Counted from the stretch's first letter, positions 16,784 to 25,244 are shown. The stretch: 43,868 bases of DNA from Acidobacteriota bacterium (GCA_021323895.1 JAJPKD010000274.1:1-43868); one strand, 5' to 3'. Numbers and translations are program-made. The notes: generated by a model not told the origin, from the sequence alone.

Positions 16784-19260
16784 ATGGCGCAAACAGAAAC
16801 TAACCTGAACAATTCGCCTTCGCAGCAGACTTCCAAAAAACCGGAAGGCGTGCCGTTCGTCATTCCGGTGCTGCCTTTGCAGAACACGACACTCTTTCCG
16901 GAAACGATGGTGCCGCTATCGGTGGGACGGCCCGGTTCGATGGCCGCAGTCGAAGCCGCGTTAGCGGGTGAAGAGAAGTTGCTCGCATGCATCAGCGTGA
17001 AACCCGATCGAACTTCCGAAGGCGATGCCAAGCCCGAGGATCTGTTCGAAGTCGGCACGCTGGTCATGATCAAGCGCATGGAGCGCGTCGAAGACACGCT
17101 GCATTTGATTGTCCAGGGTTCGGATCGCATTAAGTTGCTCGCGTGGGAGCAGCAGGAGCCTTTTCTGCGCGCGCGCGTTTCCATCCTTCCTGATCTGGAA
17201 CTCAAGGACAAAGAGACCGTCGAAGCGACCAAGCGCAATGTGCAATCGCTGATTCAACAGGCGCTGGCGTACCTGCCGCAGGTACCGCCCGAGGTTCGTT
17301 TGATCGTGCTGGGCGCGGACGATCCGGTGCGACTCGCCTATTTCCTCGGATCGATTCTCAGCATGGGTGTCGAAAAAGAACAGCAGATGCTCGAAGCGAA
17401 CACCGTCGATGAGTTGATGCACCTCGCGCACGATTTTCTCGCGCATGAAGTTGAAATCATCCGGCTGCGCTCGAAGATTGCCAGCGAAGCGCAGACGGAA
17501 ATGGACAAGGCGCAGCGCGATTACGTCTTGCGCCAGCAGATGAAAGCGATTCAGAAGGAGCTGGGCGAGGACGAAGGCGGCGAAGCTGCCGAGGCCGCGC
17601 AATTGCGCGAGCGTCTGGCGAAAGCTGATCTGCCCGACGACGTGCGCAAAGAAGCCGAACGCGAGCTGAACCGGATGGAGAAGCTGCCGGCGATGGCGCC
17701 CGACTACCACGTCATTCGCACGTACCTGGATTTCATTCTGGAGTTGCCCTGGCGAGTTTCGTCGGAAGACAAACTCGATCTGAAGGAAGCGCAAAATATT
17801 CTCGACGAGGATCACTACGACATTCAGGACGTCAAAGAACGCATCCTCGAATTTCTCGCGGTGATCAAGTTACGGCCTGACGCGAAGAGCCCGATTCTCT
17901 GTTTCGTCGGCGCGCCCGGCGTGGGCAAGACTTCGCTGGGCCGTTCGATCGCGCGCGCGATGGGGCGCAAGTTCGAGCGACTGAGTCTGGGCGGCGTGCG
18001 CGATGAAGCCGAGTTGCGCGGGCACCGGCGCACGTACGTTGGAGCGATGCCCGGTCGCATCGTGCAATCGATTCGGCGCGCGGCGGTGAATAATCCGGTG
18101 ATGATGCTCGATGAGATCGACAAGCTCGGCGCCGATTATCGGGGTGATCCGGCGGCGGCTTTGCTCGAGATTCTCGACCCCGAACAGAACAACACGTTCA
18201 CGGATCACTATCTGGACTTGCCGTTCGATCTGTCGCGCGTGTTCTTTATCGCAACGGCAAATCAACTTGGCCCAATTCCACCGCCGCTGCGCGATCGCAT
18301 GGAAGTGATCCAGCTGCGGGTTACAGCGATCGCGAGAAACTGCAGATCGCTAAGCGCTATCTGGCGCCACGGCAGATTCTCGAAAATGGATTGTCGGCAG
18401 ACCAACTCGAACTCACCGACGATGGAATCAAAGAGATCGCAACGCGCTATACGCGAGAAGCCGGCGTGCGCCAGCTCGAGCGGAACATCGGCCGCGTGGC
18501 GCGCAAAGTCGCGCTGAAGATCGCCCAAGGGCAGACCGGAAAAATCATCGTTGATGCCAGCGACATCAAGGGATTCCTCGGCGGGCCGAAATTCTATCCT
18601 GAAGAGGCGCGCAAAGAATTACCCGCGGGTGTTGCGACCGGCATGGCTTGGACTGAGATGGGCGGCGAGATTCTGTTCATCGAAGCGAACCTGTTGCCCG
18701 GCGGTCGCGGCTTTACGATCACCGGACAACTCGGTGAAGTCATGCAAGAGTCGGCGCGCGCCGCGCAATCCTATCTCTGGTCGCACGCGCAGGACTTCAG
18801 CATCGAGCCGTCAATGTTCAGGGATTACGGCGTGCACCTGCACGTGCCGGCGGGCGCGATTCCGAAAGATGGACCAAGCGCCGGTGTCGCGATTACCGCA
18901 GCGTTGGCTTCGCTTTATACCGGCCGCCGCGTACGGCCGGACACCTCGATGACGGGAGAGATCACTCTATCAGGATTAGTGTTTCCGGTCGGCGGCATCA
19001 AAGAAAAGGTTTTGGCCGCGCACCGCGCGGGCATCCGTCGTATCATTCTGCCTGCGCGCAACGAATCCGACCTCGAGGAGATTCCTGAAGATGTGCGCGC
19101 GGAACTGAACATCAAACTAATCACCCGCATCAATGAAATTGCCGACGTGGCGCTCGAGAAATTCGTCGCGAACCCGCCACCGCCAGTGCCACCCGAACTA
19201 ACGCGCCGGCCGCCCGATCGCGAGGCCGACTCGCAGCCGCTGATTGCAAGAGAGCGGTGA
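16784..19260 (+). pseudogene. lon: ATP-dependent protease Lon with a one-base frameshift
   Basis: Lon degrades misfolded and regulatory proteins. The frame from ATG 16784 encodes the N-terminal LON domain (PVLPLQNTTLFPETMVPLSVG), a coiled coil and the AAA+ module with Walker A GAPGVGKTSLG and MMLDEIDKLG. It then loses homology after DRMEVIQLR and stops at 18517. The following frame, open to 19260, continues exactly with GYSDREKLQIAKRYLAPRQ. It carries the sensor region and the protease domain with Ser in PKDGPSAGVAI and Lys in [10 protein letters not shown], 43 residues apart as in E. coli Lon. The break is at GGG 18318-18320; one additional G restores an 825-residue protein. No classical slippery heptamer is visible. 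The cause is either a true frameshift or a homopolymer sequencing error. Confidence 0.9.
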
Positions 19261-19281
19261 GATCCCGTCAATTTCCGGCCC

Positions 19282-19310
19282 TTGACTCATGGTTCTCATT
19301 GTGAGAACAT
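19282..19310 (+). promoter_or_regulatory. HigBA promoter with embedded palindromic operator
   Basis: TTGACT at 19282-19287 and GAACAT at 19305-19310 are 17 bp apart. The spacer holds GTTCTCATTGTGAGAAC (19292-19308), a perfect 7-bp inverted repeat around TTG. This is the arrangement expected for an autorepressor site bound by the XRE-type antitoxin encoded downstream. Confidence 0.65.
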
Positions 19311-19388
19311 CAACGAACAGTGAACCACCAGAGTGCCCGTTTAGGTAAGAGGCATACTTTCTTATTCACGATCAAAGGAGACAACACT

Positions 19389-19523
19389 ATGGAAACTCGC
19401 AAAGCTTGTTTCATTCGAAAGGAAGACAATAATGAACGTTATCAGCTTCAAGCGGCTCCGAGAATTTTCCTTGGATCACCGCGAAGCGGAGGTTGCGCTA
19501 ACCGCATGGTACAAGACTGCTAA
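19389..19523 (+). CDS. Possible 44-residue leader ORF overlapping higB
   Basis: An ORF of 44 codons starts at ATG 19389 with an excellent ribosome site (AAGGAG, 8-bp spacing). It runs 92 bp into higB in another frame. Only its first 14 codons lie before higB. The product (METRKACFIRKEDNNERY...) resembles nothing known to me. It could set the translation rate of the toxin gene, or its start could be an accident. Confidence 0.35.
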   Translation: METRKACFIRKEDNNERYQLQAAPRIFLGSPRSGGCANRMVQDC

Positions 19524-19719
19524 GAGAGCCAATTGGCAGAACTTTGCTGAATTGAAGCGGGTTTATCCCTCTGCTGATATGGTTGGGAGGTATACGGTAT
19601 TCAATATCAAAGGTAATAAGTACCGCTTGATCGCACGAATAGTTTATCGAAGTCAGACGTTGTTTATTGTAGCCGTTATGACTCATGAAAAGTACGACTT
19701 AGGAAAATGGAAAGAATGA
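19432..19719 (+). CDS. higB: HigB-type mRNA interferase toxin
   Basis: A 95-residue RelE-superfamily toxin that cleaves mRNA on the ribosome. The family pattern is clear: AEVALTAWYKTAKRANWQNF in the helical N-terminal half, then YTVFNIKGNKYRLIARIVY and VAVMTHEKYDLGKW in the beta sheet. The C-terminal THEKYD segment is a hallmark of this HigB branch. GAAAGGAAG upstream of ATG 19432 serves as ribosome site. Toxin precedes antitoxin, the usual order for hig modules. The region is visibly more AT-rich than its neighbours, consistent with acquisition by transfer. Confidence 0.9.
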   Translation: MNVISFKRLREFSLDHREAEVALTAWYKTAKRANWQNFAELKRVYPSADMVGRYTVFNIKGNKYRLIARIVYRSQTLFIVAVMTHEKYDLGKWKE

Positions 19720-20126
19720 AACGAGCAGTACGCAGAATTGATCCAACGCGTTACAAGAGGCTTTTGTCTCGCACCATGCCTGTAATCATTGAGACCGAAG
19801 CAGAGAACGAACGAATGTTGGCCGTTATAGAAAAGTTAATGGACAAAGGTGAGAGCTTGTCGCCTGAAGAGGAAAAACTTCTCAAGCTACTCACCAGACT
19901 GGTCGAAGATTTTGAAGAGCGTTATTACCACCCTAAAGATGCAAGTCCACTTGAGGTGCTGCACCATCTCATGGAGTCTCGAGAGGTCAAGCAGACCCAC
20001 CTTTTAGACGTGTTCGGCTCAAAAGGAATTGCCTCTGAAGTGCTAAATGGGAAAAGAGGAATTAGTAAGACCCAGGCAAGAGCATTGGCTAATTATTTTC
20101 ATGTTTCGGCTGATCTATTCATTTAG
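19707..20126 (+). CDS. higA: HigA-type antitoxin with XRE helix-turn-helix
   Basis: A 139-residue antitoxin that neutralises HigB and represses the operon. The N-terminal 75 residues are helical and acidic (ETEAENERMLAVIEKLMDKG and SLSPEEEKLLKLLTRLVEDF). The C-terminal part is an XRE-type DNA-binding domain with QTHLLDVFGSKGIASEVLNG and KRGISKTQARALANYF, as in HigA antitoxins. ATG 19707 is inside the end of higB. A second ATG at 19716 overlaps the higB stop as ATGA and may be the coupled start. The likely target is the palindrome at 19292-19308. Confidence 0.9.
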   Translation: MERMKRAVRRIDPTRYKRLLSRTMPVIIETEAENERMLAVIEKLMDKGESLSPEEEKLLKLLTRLVEDFEERYYHPKDASPLEVLHHLMESREVKQTHLLDVFGSKGIASEVLNGKRGISKTQARALANYFHVSADLFI

Positions 20127-20150
20127 TTCTCACGCTCCGTCTAGCTCGTC

Positions 20151-22232
20151 CTACTTCGCATCAGGCGGCACCGCAATCGCATTCCCATTCAAGAATCGAT
20201 CGAACCAGTAGAGCTGCCAATTCAAACTCTCAACTAAATGTTTCGGCTCGCCCGTGCGTGTGAGGTTGTGGTTCTCGCGCGGAAAGAAAACGATCTCAGT
20301 CGTTACGCCAAAGTGCTTGAGCGCACGAAACCATTGTTCGCCTTGCTCGATCGGCACGCGATAGTCGTTGTCTGAGTGCAGAATCAAGGTCGGAGTCTTC
20401 ACATTCTTCGCATACTTCAAAGGCGAGCGGTCCCAGTAAAGATCCATCTTCTGAAAAATATCGCCTCCGAAATCCGCTGAGTGTCCGTAAGCGCCATCGC
20501 GCGTGCCATCGTCCGAAATGAAGTTTGAGACGCTGCGTAACGTCACCGCCGCTTTGAAGCGATCGGTGTGGCCGACGATCCAATTGGTCATGTATCCGCC
20601 GTAGCTTCCGCCGGTAACACCCATTCGCTCCTGATCGATCCAGGGATATTTTCGTAGCGCCGCGTCCAGGCCGTTCATGATGTCGAGGTAATCTTTACCG
20701 CCCCATTCGTTGACGATGCCGCGTTCGAATTTCTGGCCATAGCCGGTCGAGCCGCGCGGATTCGTGAACAGAACCGCATAACCCTTTGCGGCATAAACTT
20801 GAAACTCGTGAAACCAATCGACGCCGTATTGGCCCGACGGTCCGCCGTGAATGCTCAAAACCAGCGGATATGTTTTGCCTTCCTGCCAATCGATCGGCTT
20901 CACGAAGAAGCCATCAACGTCCCAATCGTCAGCGGTCTTATAAGTGAAGCGCTCGACGTCCGCGAGCTTGAGCTGTTTCCACAACGCTTCGTTCAGGCTG
21001 GTCAGTTTCCGTTCGTTCTTGCCGTTTAGATCGGCCACGTAGAGATCGTCGAGATGCTTGAAGTCGTTCGCGAGATAAACCATCTTGCCGCCGGTGAAAT
21101 TGAAATCGACGTTGCGCACGGCGCGTGGGCCAGATGTCACCTGCGTGACCGACTTCGTGGGAACATCAACGCGAAAGAGATGATTCTCGCCTTTGACGCC
21201 GGTTTCGAAGTAGATCGATTTCCCGTCGTCCGACCATTCCAGTTGCCCGGGAATCAGGTCGAGTCCGTTCGCGGCTAACGTCGACGCGGCGCCGCCACTC
21301 GATGGCGCCAGCCAAATTTTCGGATGATCGCGATCGTGGACTTCGCCCGCGAAGGCAATTGTCTTTCCGTCCGGCGACCAGCGCGGCTGATTGTCTGATT
21401 CATCGTGATTCGAAATCTTCGTCAACGTGCCGCTGCCGTCCGCATTGATCACCCAAACATCGGTGTTGCGGTTCTCGTCATACTCTTTGCCGGTGCGATT
21501 CGAGACAAACGCGATGCGCTTGCCGTCCGGTGACCATTGCGGATCACTGTCATTCCAATCATCGCCGCGCGTAATCTGTTTCGCTTCGCCTGACTTCATG
21601 TCAACGATCCAGAAATGTGTGCGTCGATCGTCGAACCATCCCGTGTCGTTGAATTTGTAAGAAGTATTCTTGTAATGACGCACATCGCTGCGGTCCTTCG
21701 CGTCCCCGGTTCTTGAATCGCTGGGTCCGATTCGACTCACCACGACGAGACGATTGCCATCAGGTGACCAGCGAAACAGGCTCACGCCGTTCTTAAGATT
21801 CGTAACGCGTCTAGCTTCGCCGCCATTCATCGACAAAACGTAAACCTGATTGCGCGGTGGTTCGGCACTTCCTGTCGGAGCCGCGCCAGCCGCTGTCGAA
21901 TCCGGCCGCGAAGACAAGAACGCCAGCGATTTTCCGTCCGGACTCCAGCGCGGCGAATTGGCGGATTGCGGAGATGTCGTGAACTGCCACGGCGCGCGGC
22001 TGCCATCGGTCGCGACCATCCAAATCGAAGAGTTACGCCGGTTCTGCGCGCGATCGATTTTCGTCAGAACGTAGGCGACCAAGTTGCCGTCAGGAGAAAT
22101 GTTCGGATCGCTGATGAACTCAAAGGCGAAGTAATCTTCCGGCGTGATTCCGCGCGGCGTTTGCGCGAGGGCACTTGCAACCACGCAACTCAGCAAGCTC
22201 ACCAGCAAGATCGATCTGCGACAGACTTTCAT
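20151..22232 (-). CDS. Secreted S9-family prolyl oligopeptidase-like peptidase
   Basis: A 693-residue exported serine peptidase of the acylaminoacyl-peptidase/DPP IV group, which cleaves short peptides. The signal peptide is residues 1-23 (ILLVSLLSCVVASALAQ). A WD40-like propeller covers about 30-420 with repeated SPDGK-type motifs (SPRWSPDGKSLAFLS, DPQWSPDGKRIAFVS). The alpha/beta hydrolase domain has catalytic Ser543 (GGSYGGYMTNW), Asp623 (DNDYRVP) and His655 (ENHNLTR). HGGPSGQYG near residue 460 is the oxyanion region. All catalytic residues are present. The gene stands alone and converges on the higBA module. Confidence 0.95.
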   Translation of the reverse strand: MKVCRRSILLVSLLSCVVASALAQTPRGITPEDYFAFEFISDPNISPDGNLVAYVLTKIDRAQNRRNSSIWMVATDGSRAPWQFTTSPQSANSPRWSPDGKSLAFLSSRPDSTAAGAAPTGSAEPPRNQVYVLSMNGGEARRVTNLKNGVSLFRWSPDGNRLVVVSRIGPSDSRTGDAKDRSDVRHYKNTSYKFNDTGWFDDRRTHFWIVDMKSGEAKQITRGDDWNDSDPQWSPDGKRIAFVSNRTGKEYDENRNTDVWVINADGSGTLTKISNHDESDNQPRWSPDGKTIAFAGEVHDRDHPKIWLAPSSGGAASTLAANGLDLIPGQLEWSDDGKSIYFETGVKGENHLFRVDVPTKSVTQVTSGPRAVRNVDFNFTGGKMVYLANDFKHLDDLYVADLNGKNERKLTSLNEALWKQLKLADVERFTYKTADDWDVDGFFVKPIDWQEGKTYPLVLSIHGGPSGQYGVDWFHEFQVYAAKGYAVLFTNPRGSTGYGQKFERGIVNEWGGKDYLDIMNGLDAALRKYPWIDQERMGVTGGSYGGYMTNWIVGHTDRFKAAVTLRSVSNFISDDGTRDGAYGHSADFGGDIFQKMDLYWDRSPLKYAKNVKTPTLILHSDNDYRVPIEQGEQWFRALKHFGVTTEIVFFPRENHNLTRTGEPKHLVESLNWQLYWFDRFLNGNAIAVPPDAK

Positions 22233-22447
22233 GGTTTGTCTCCGGAGTTAGGTTGAATCGGTCGAAGCGCGCGTATGGTAACCGAAATGATGCGGTTAGT
22301 GAACGACGCTGACGACGGGAAACATTTATCAAGTTTACCGGCGAAATTGTGGAACGAAACATCTCTTCGGTAAGTTACAATCCGGCAGCAATACTCTTCC
22401 CGAACTCGCCCGCGTTCTAACGAATGATTACGAAGGAGTGATGTGTG

Positions 22448-23053
22448 ATGAACAGGATTGGCTCGCTACTTCTGTTAGTTGTGGTGATCGCCGTGTCGGC
22501 GTCGGCCATTGAAGCTCAGAGACGTTGGGAGCGTCTGCCGCCGCCGCGCGATCCCCAGTTCTACGTGCCGCGGAACAAGCTTGAAGATTTCGATGGCCGC
22601 ATGGAAGTGCTTCTGATCAAGGGCCGAAGTTGGGCGGGCACGCTGCGCGCGCAAAATGGATCGGCCAGAGTGGAAGCGATCGAGATTCGCGACACTTCCA
22701 ATGCGGCGCAGGCCACCGGCGTCGTTGTTACGATCAACGCCGAAGGCGGCCCGCCGGGTGAAATTCGATCGCTAATTGATTACGACGAAATCGATGCGCT
22801 GGTTAAAGCGGTTGACACCGCAGCCAAAGCCGGCGAAACGATTACGAAGTTGACCCATTTCGAAGTTCACTATCGCACAAAGGGCGATTTTGAGGTGATG
22901 GTCTTCAAGCAGCTCTCGAACAATGCGATTGCGGCGGCAGTTGAAGGCGGCTTTTTCGATCGGTCCCGACTGTTGATGACGCTCGACGATCTTATCAAGC
23001 TGCGCTGGATGATCGTGCAAGCGAAAGAGAAGTTGGATGAGATTAAGGGCTAA
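22448..23053 (+). CDS. Hypothetical secreted protein
   Basis: I do not recognise a family. It has 201 residues from ATG 22448, chosen because AAGGAG at 22433-22438 has a 9-bp spacing to it; a GTG one codon earlier is also possible. The signal peptide is about residues 1-23 (LLLLVVVIAVSASAIEAQ). The mature part starts RRWERLPPPRDPQFYVPRNK, read as RRWERLPPPRDP, and has an alternating beta/alpha look (RMEVLLIKGRSWAGTLRA, HFEVHYRTKGDFEVMVFK). There are no cysteines and no catalytic motif. It is divergent from the S9 peptidase gene and not clearly part of an operon. Confidence 0.75.
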   Translation: MNRIGSLLLLVVVIAVSASAIEAQRRWERLPPPRDPQFYVPRNKLEDFDGRMEVLLIKGRSWAGTLRAQNGSARVEAIEIRDTSNAAQATGVVVTINAEGGPPGEIRSLIDYDEIDALVKAVDTAAKAGETITKLTHFEVHYRTKGDFEVMVFKQLSNNAIAAAVEGGFFDRSRLLMTLDDLIKLRWMIVQAKEKLDEIKG

Positions 23054-23055
23054 GA

Positions 23056-23124
23056 GCAAACGGCAAAGCGCTAAGAGTTAAGTGGCAGAATGCTTGGCTG
23101 TTTGCACTTACCACTTTGTGCTAA
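23056..23124. repeat. Imperfect inverted repeat downstream of the secreted protein gene
   Basis: The convergent gap holds text such as GCTAAGAGTTAAGTGG and, in inverse sense, CCACTTTGTGCTAA, plus GCAAAC/GTTTGC. It resembles the other paired-arm elements in style, but the pairing is weak. Confidence 0.35.
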
Positions 23125-23951
23125 TACCGATGCGAGGGCATGCCGATATGAATGTGCGGACCCGTCGCCACGCCGGGAATGGCGCCGCGAAATGCGGAAA
23201 AAGGAATGCCGTTCTTCCGCAAAAAATCCATCAGCGCCTGGCCTTCGACGCCGTCGGGATTCAGCGAGATGTCCATCGCATTGCGATGATCCAAACGCCA
23301 CTGGTTGTGAATCGCGCCCTGGCCGAAGACCGCGATCGGCAGTGGCCGTTTGAAGGTTTGCTGAAAGAAAGCTTCGACTTTGCCCGCCTGCGAAAGCACC
23401 CACGAGCCTGCGCCGGTGTAGCGAATGAATGACGCGCCGCGAATCGTTATTCCTTTGGCTAAGCGGCCGAGCTTTGCGATTTCCTTTTCGCCCTCGACCT
23501 CGATCAGGGTCTGCGCGATCTGCGCATCAGCGGTACTAATTTGATTTTCGACGCCACTAACTTTCAACTTGGCGTCAGCCACTGCCGCGTCAGCTTGGTC
23601 CAGATCCTTCTTCGCGATCAGGCCCTCCGCCAGGAGCTTCGCCATCTTGTCGCGTTGGGCCTCAGTCTTCTTCACGCTCTCCTGATACAGCGCGAGCAAT
23701 TTTTCGAGGCTTGCTTTGTACTCCTTTGTTGCCGAGATGTACGAGTCGCGCAGCTTCGAAAGCTCTGTGGGCGGCGGTTGAGTCTCGGTGGTTTTCGGTT
23801 TCTGCGGGCGCGATTTCTTTTGCGCCAACGCCGGCGGCGCGATCAAAGCGGCCAGCGCAACCATAACGATCATCAAAATCCAAACGCGCCGATTCCGAAA
23901 TAACAACGATCTAACTCCTGACGAGATCTCTCTGCCTCGCGATTGGCTCAT
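23121..23951 (-). CDS. Exported coiled-coil protein with a LAS/M23-like zinc peptidase end
   Basis: A 276-residue protein with an N-terminal signal or anchor at about residues 22-43 (VWILMIVMVALAALIAPPALAQ) and a Lys/Pro-rich linker. A coiled coil covers about 60-155 (KEYKASLEKLLALYQESVKK, AQRDKMAKLLAEGL). The C-terminal 60 residues contain LDHRNAMDISLNPDG and GVATGPHIHIG. The His-x4-Asp and His-x-His pattern resembles the metal ligands of LAS-type murein peptidases, and TGPHIHIG is close to the M23 TGPHLHF motif. The domain is shorter than a normal M23, and H-x4-D is not the canonical spacing. A wall-hydrolase role is plausible but unproven. Its ATG overlaps the stop of the upstream UBP finger gene (ATGA). 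Confidence 0.75.
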   Translation of the reverse strand: MSQSRGREISSGVRSLLFRNRRVWILMIVMVALAALIAPPALAQKKSRPQKPKTTETQPPPTELSKLRDSYISATKEYKASLEKLLALYQESVKKTEAQRDKMAKLLAEGLIAKKDLDQADAAVADAKLKVSGVENQISTADAQIAQTLIEVEGEKEIAKLGRLAKGITIRGASFIRYTGAGSWVLSQAGKVEAFFQQTFKRPLPIAVFGQGAIHNQWRLDHRNAMDISLNPDGVEGQALMDFLRKNGIPFSAFRGAIPGVATGPHIHIGMPSHRY

Positions 23952-24208
23952 AACTCATCGAACATTTCTTCGTCGATGTAACACCAGCCCCAATCTTCGC
24001 CCGGCTGGAATGACTTGATGATCGGGTGTTGCGTTGCGTGGAAATGTTTCGTGGCGTGCTTGTTCTTAGACGAGTCGCAACAGCCAACGTGGCCGCACGT
24101 CAAGCAGAGACGCAGATGGACCCAAGTGTCACCGATCTTCAGGCAGTCTTCACAGCCTTCAGCGCTCGGCGTGACTTCGCGGATTTGATCGAGATGGGTG
24201 CAGTTCAT
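23948..24208 (-). CDS. UBP-type zinc finger protein
   Basis: A small 86-residue protein consisting only of a ZnF-UBP domain, a fold that in eukaryotes binds the ubiquitin C-terminus. Zinc ligands are dense: Cys3, His5, Cys19, Cys22, Cys35, Cys38, Cys43, and His51, His55, His57 and His61, in CEDCLKIG, LCLTCGHVGCCD and HATKHFHATQHP. The ending WGWCYIDEEMFDE is typical of bacterial single-domain members. Bacteria lack ubiquitin, so the ligand is unknown. It overlaps the downstream peptidase-like gene by 4 bp, so the two are cotranscribed. Confidence 0.9.
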   Translation of the reverse strand: MNCTHLDQIREVTPSAEGCEDCLKIGDTWVHLRLCLTCGHVGCCDSSKNKHATKHFHATQHPIIKSFQPGEDWGWCYIDEEMFDEL

Positions 24209-24221
24209 AAATGTTTAGTTG

Positions 24222-24320
24222 TCCGCAGATTACGCAGATTACACAGATAGGAAATGCAACCGGAGATCAAGAGTCAGCTATACTCATGCCCTAATCTGTG
24301 AAATCTGCGTAATCTGCGGA
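24222..24320. repeat. Paired inverted repeat, TCCGCAGATTAC family, copy 2
   Basis: Arms of 27 bp at 24222-24248 and 24294-24320 are inverted copies with one mismatch. They share TCCGCAGATTACGCAGATTA-type text with the element at 16142-16279. The spacer is 45 bp and unrelated to that of copy 1. It lies between the SDR gene and the UBP finger gene, both on the minus strand. Confidence 0.8.
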
Positions 24321-24330
24321 TGGTGCTTCT

Positions 24331-25122
24331 TCAAAGCAAACTCTTTATCCAACCACCATCAACCGGCACCGACGTTCCGGTGATGTAGCTGGCGCGCTCG
24401 GAAACCAGAAACGCCGCCAGCGCGGCGAACTCGCTTGGTGTGCCAATGCGTCGCATCGGAATCTCTTGCTCCCAGCGCGCGACAAACTCTTCCGGCGTGA
24501 TTCCTTCTTTCTCTGCCATCATGCGCGACAATTCTTCGACGCGTTCGGTGCGCGTGTAGCCGGGCATGCTGTTATTGACTGTGATGCCGCTCTGTGCAAC
24601 TTTGTTCGCGAGCGTCCGCGCGAAGCCCGTCACCGCCGCGCGCAAGCTATTCGAAAGGATCAAATTATCGACCGGCTGTTTCACAGCGATGGAAGTAATG
24701 TTGAGAATCCGTCCCCAGCGTCGTTCCTTCATCCCCGGCAACACGTGACGAGCTAACTCGATCGCGCTGTGCAGGAGCAACCGCGTCGCGGCCTCCCATT
24801 GCTCGAGCGTGAAACTTTCAAATGGCCCAGCGGGCGGACCACCGGCATTTGTCACCAGAATATCGATGCGGCCAAATTGCTCGATGCCCGCGTTGACGAG
24901 TCGAGCAACATCATCCGCGTTCGAAACGTCCGCGCCCACGCCGAACACCTTGCTGCCGGTAGGGGTTTGAATCTCTTGCGCGACGCGATCGATTGCTTCC
25001 TGTTTACGGGAACAGATGATAAGCGATGCGCCTTCGGCAGCGAGTTCTTCCGCGACGGCACGCCCCAGCCCGCGACTCGACGCGGTGACGAGAGCGACTT
25101 TGTTTTTGAGACCAAGGTCCAT
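24331..25122 (-). CDS. SDR-family protein with altered catalytic residues
   Basis: A 263-residue Rossmann-fold protein of the short-chain dehydrogenase/reductase superfamily, resembling 3-oxoacyl-ACP reductase. The cofactor loop is TASSRGLG (residues 13-20) instead of TGxxxGxG, followed by NAG at 92-94 and catalytic-position Ser144 (NITSIA). The Tyr-x3-Lys pair is replaced by Ser157 and Arg161 (LSNSLRAAV). A known BKR-like SDR subgroup lacks a perfect motif, so this may be a real divergent subfamily. ATG 25122 is preferred. An upstream ATG at 25209 would add 29 residues encoded by a REPIN. No Shine-Dalgarno is visible. The cupin gene lies just upstream on the same strand. Confidence 0.88.
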   Translation of the reverse strand: MDLGLKNKVALVTASSRGLGRAVAEELAAEGASLIICSRKQEAIDRVAQEIQTPTGSKVFGVGADVSNADDVARLVNAGIEQFGRIDILVTNAGGPPAGPFESFTLEQWEAATRLLLHSAIELARHVLPGMKERRWGRILNITSIAVKQPVDNLILSNSLRAAVTGFARTLANKVAQSGITVNNSMPGYTRTERVEELSRMMAEKEGITPEEFVARWEQEIPMRRIGTPSEFAALAAFLVSERASYITGTSVPVDGGWIKSLL

Positions 25123-25130
25123 GACGTCTG

Positions 25131-25242
25131 TGTCAGTACCGCGAGCGATAGCGAGCGGATATAACAAGCTCCATTGAGAAAAAACGTGAAACGTATGCGC
25201 CAGATTCATTTGATCCGCTCGCTATCGCTCGCGGTACTGACA
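25131..25242. repeat. REPIN: two perfect 30-bp inverted arms
   Basis: Arms 25131-25160 and 25213-25242 are perfect 30-bp inverted copies around a 52-bp spacer. Each arm begins with GTCAGTACC-type text and contains a GCGATAGCG core. It begins 3 bp from the cupin stop and ends 9 bp from the SDR start, so it fills the intergenic space of this pair. A related single arm sits in the xanthine dehydrogenase gene at 1874-1906. Confidence 0.85.
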
Positions 25243-25244
25243 CG

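Noticed and set aside
18317-18321. Programmed ribosomal frameshift in lon
   Set aside because: There is no slippery heptamer, no downstream pseudoknot is evident, and Lon is not known to use frameshifting. A mutation or sequencing error is simpler.
16142-24320. CRISPR-like array from the TCCGCAGATTAC copies
   Set aside because: The copies are inverted pairs at distant sites, not a series of direct repeats with equal spacers.
25123-25209. N-terminal extension of the SDR protein
   Set aside because: The 29 extra codons are encoded by the REPIN, and the Rossmann fold begins at the internal ATG 25122.
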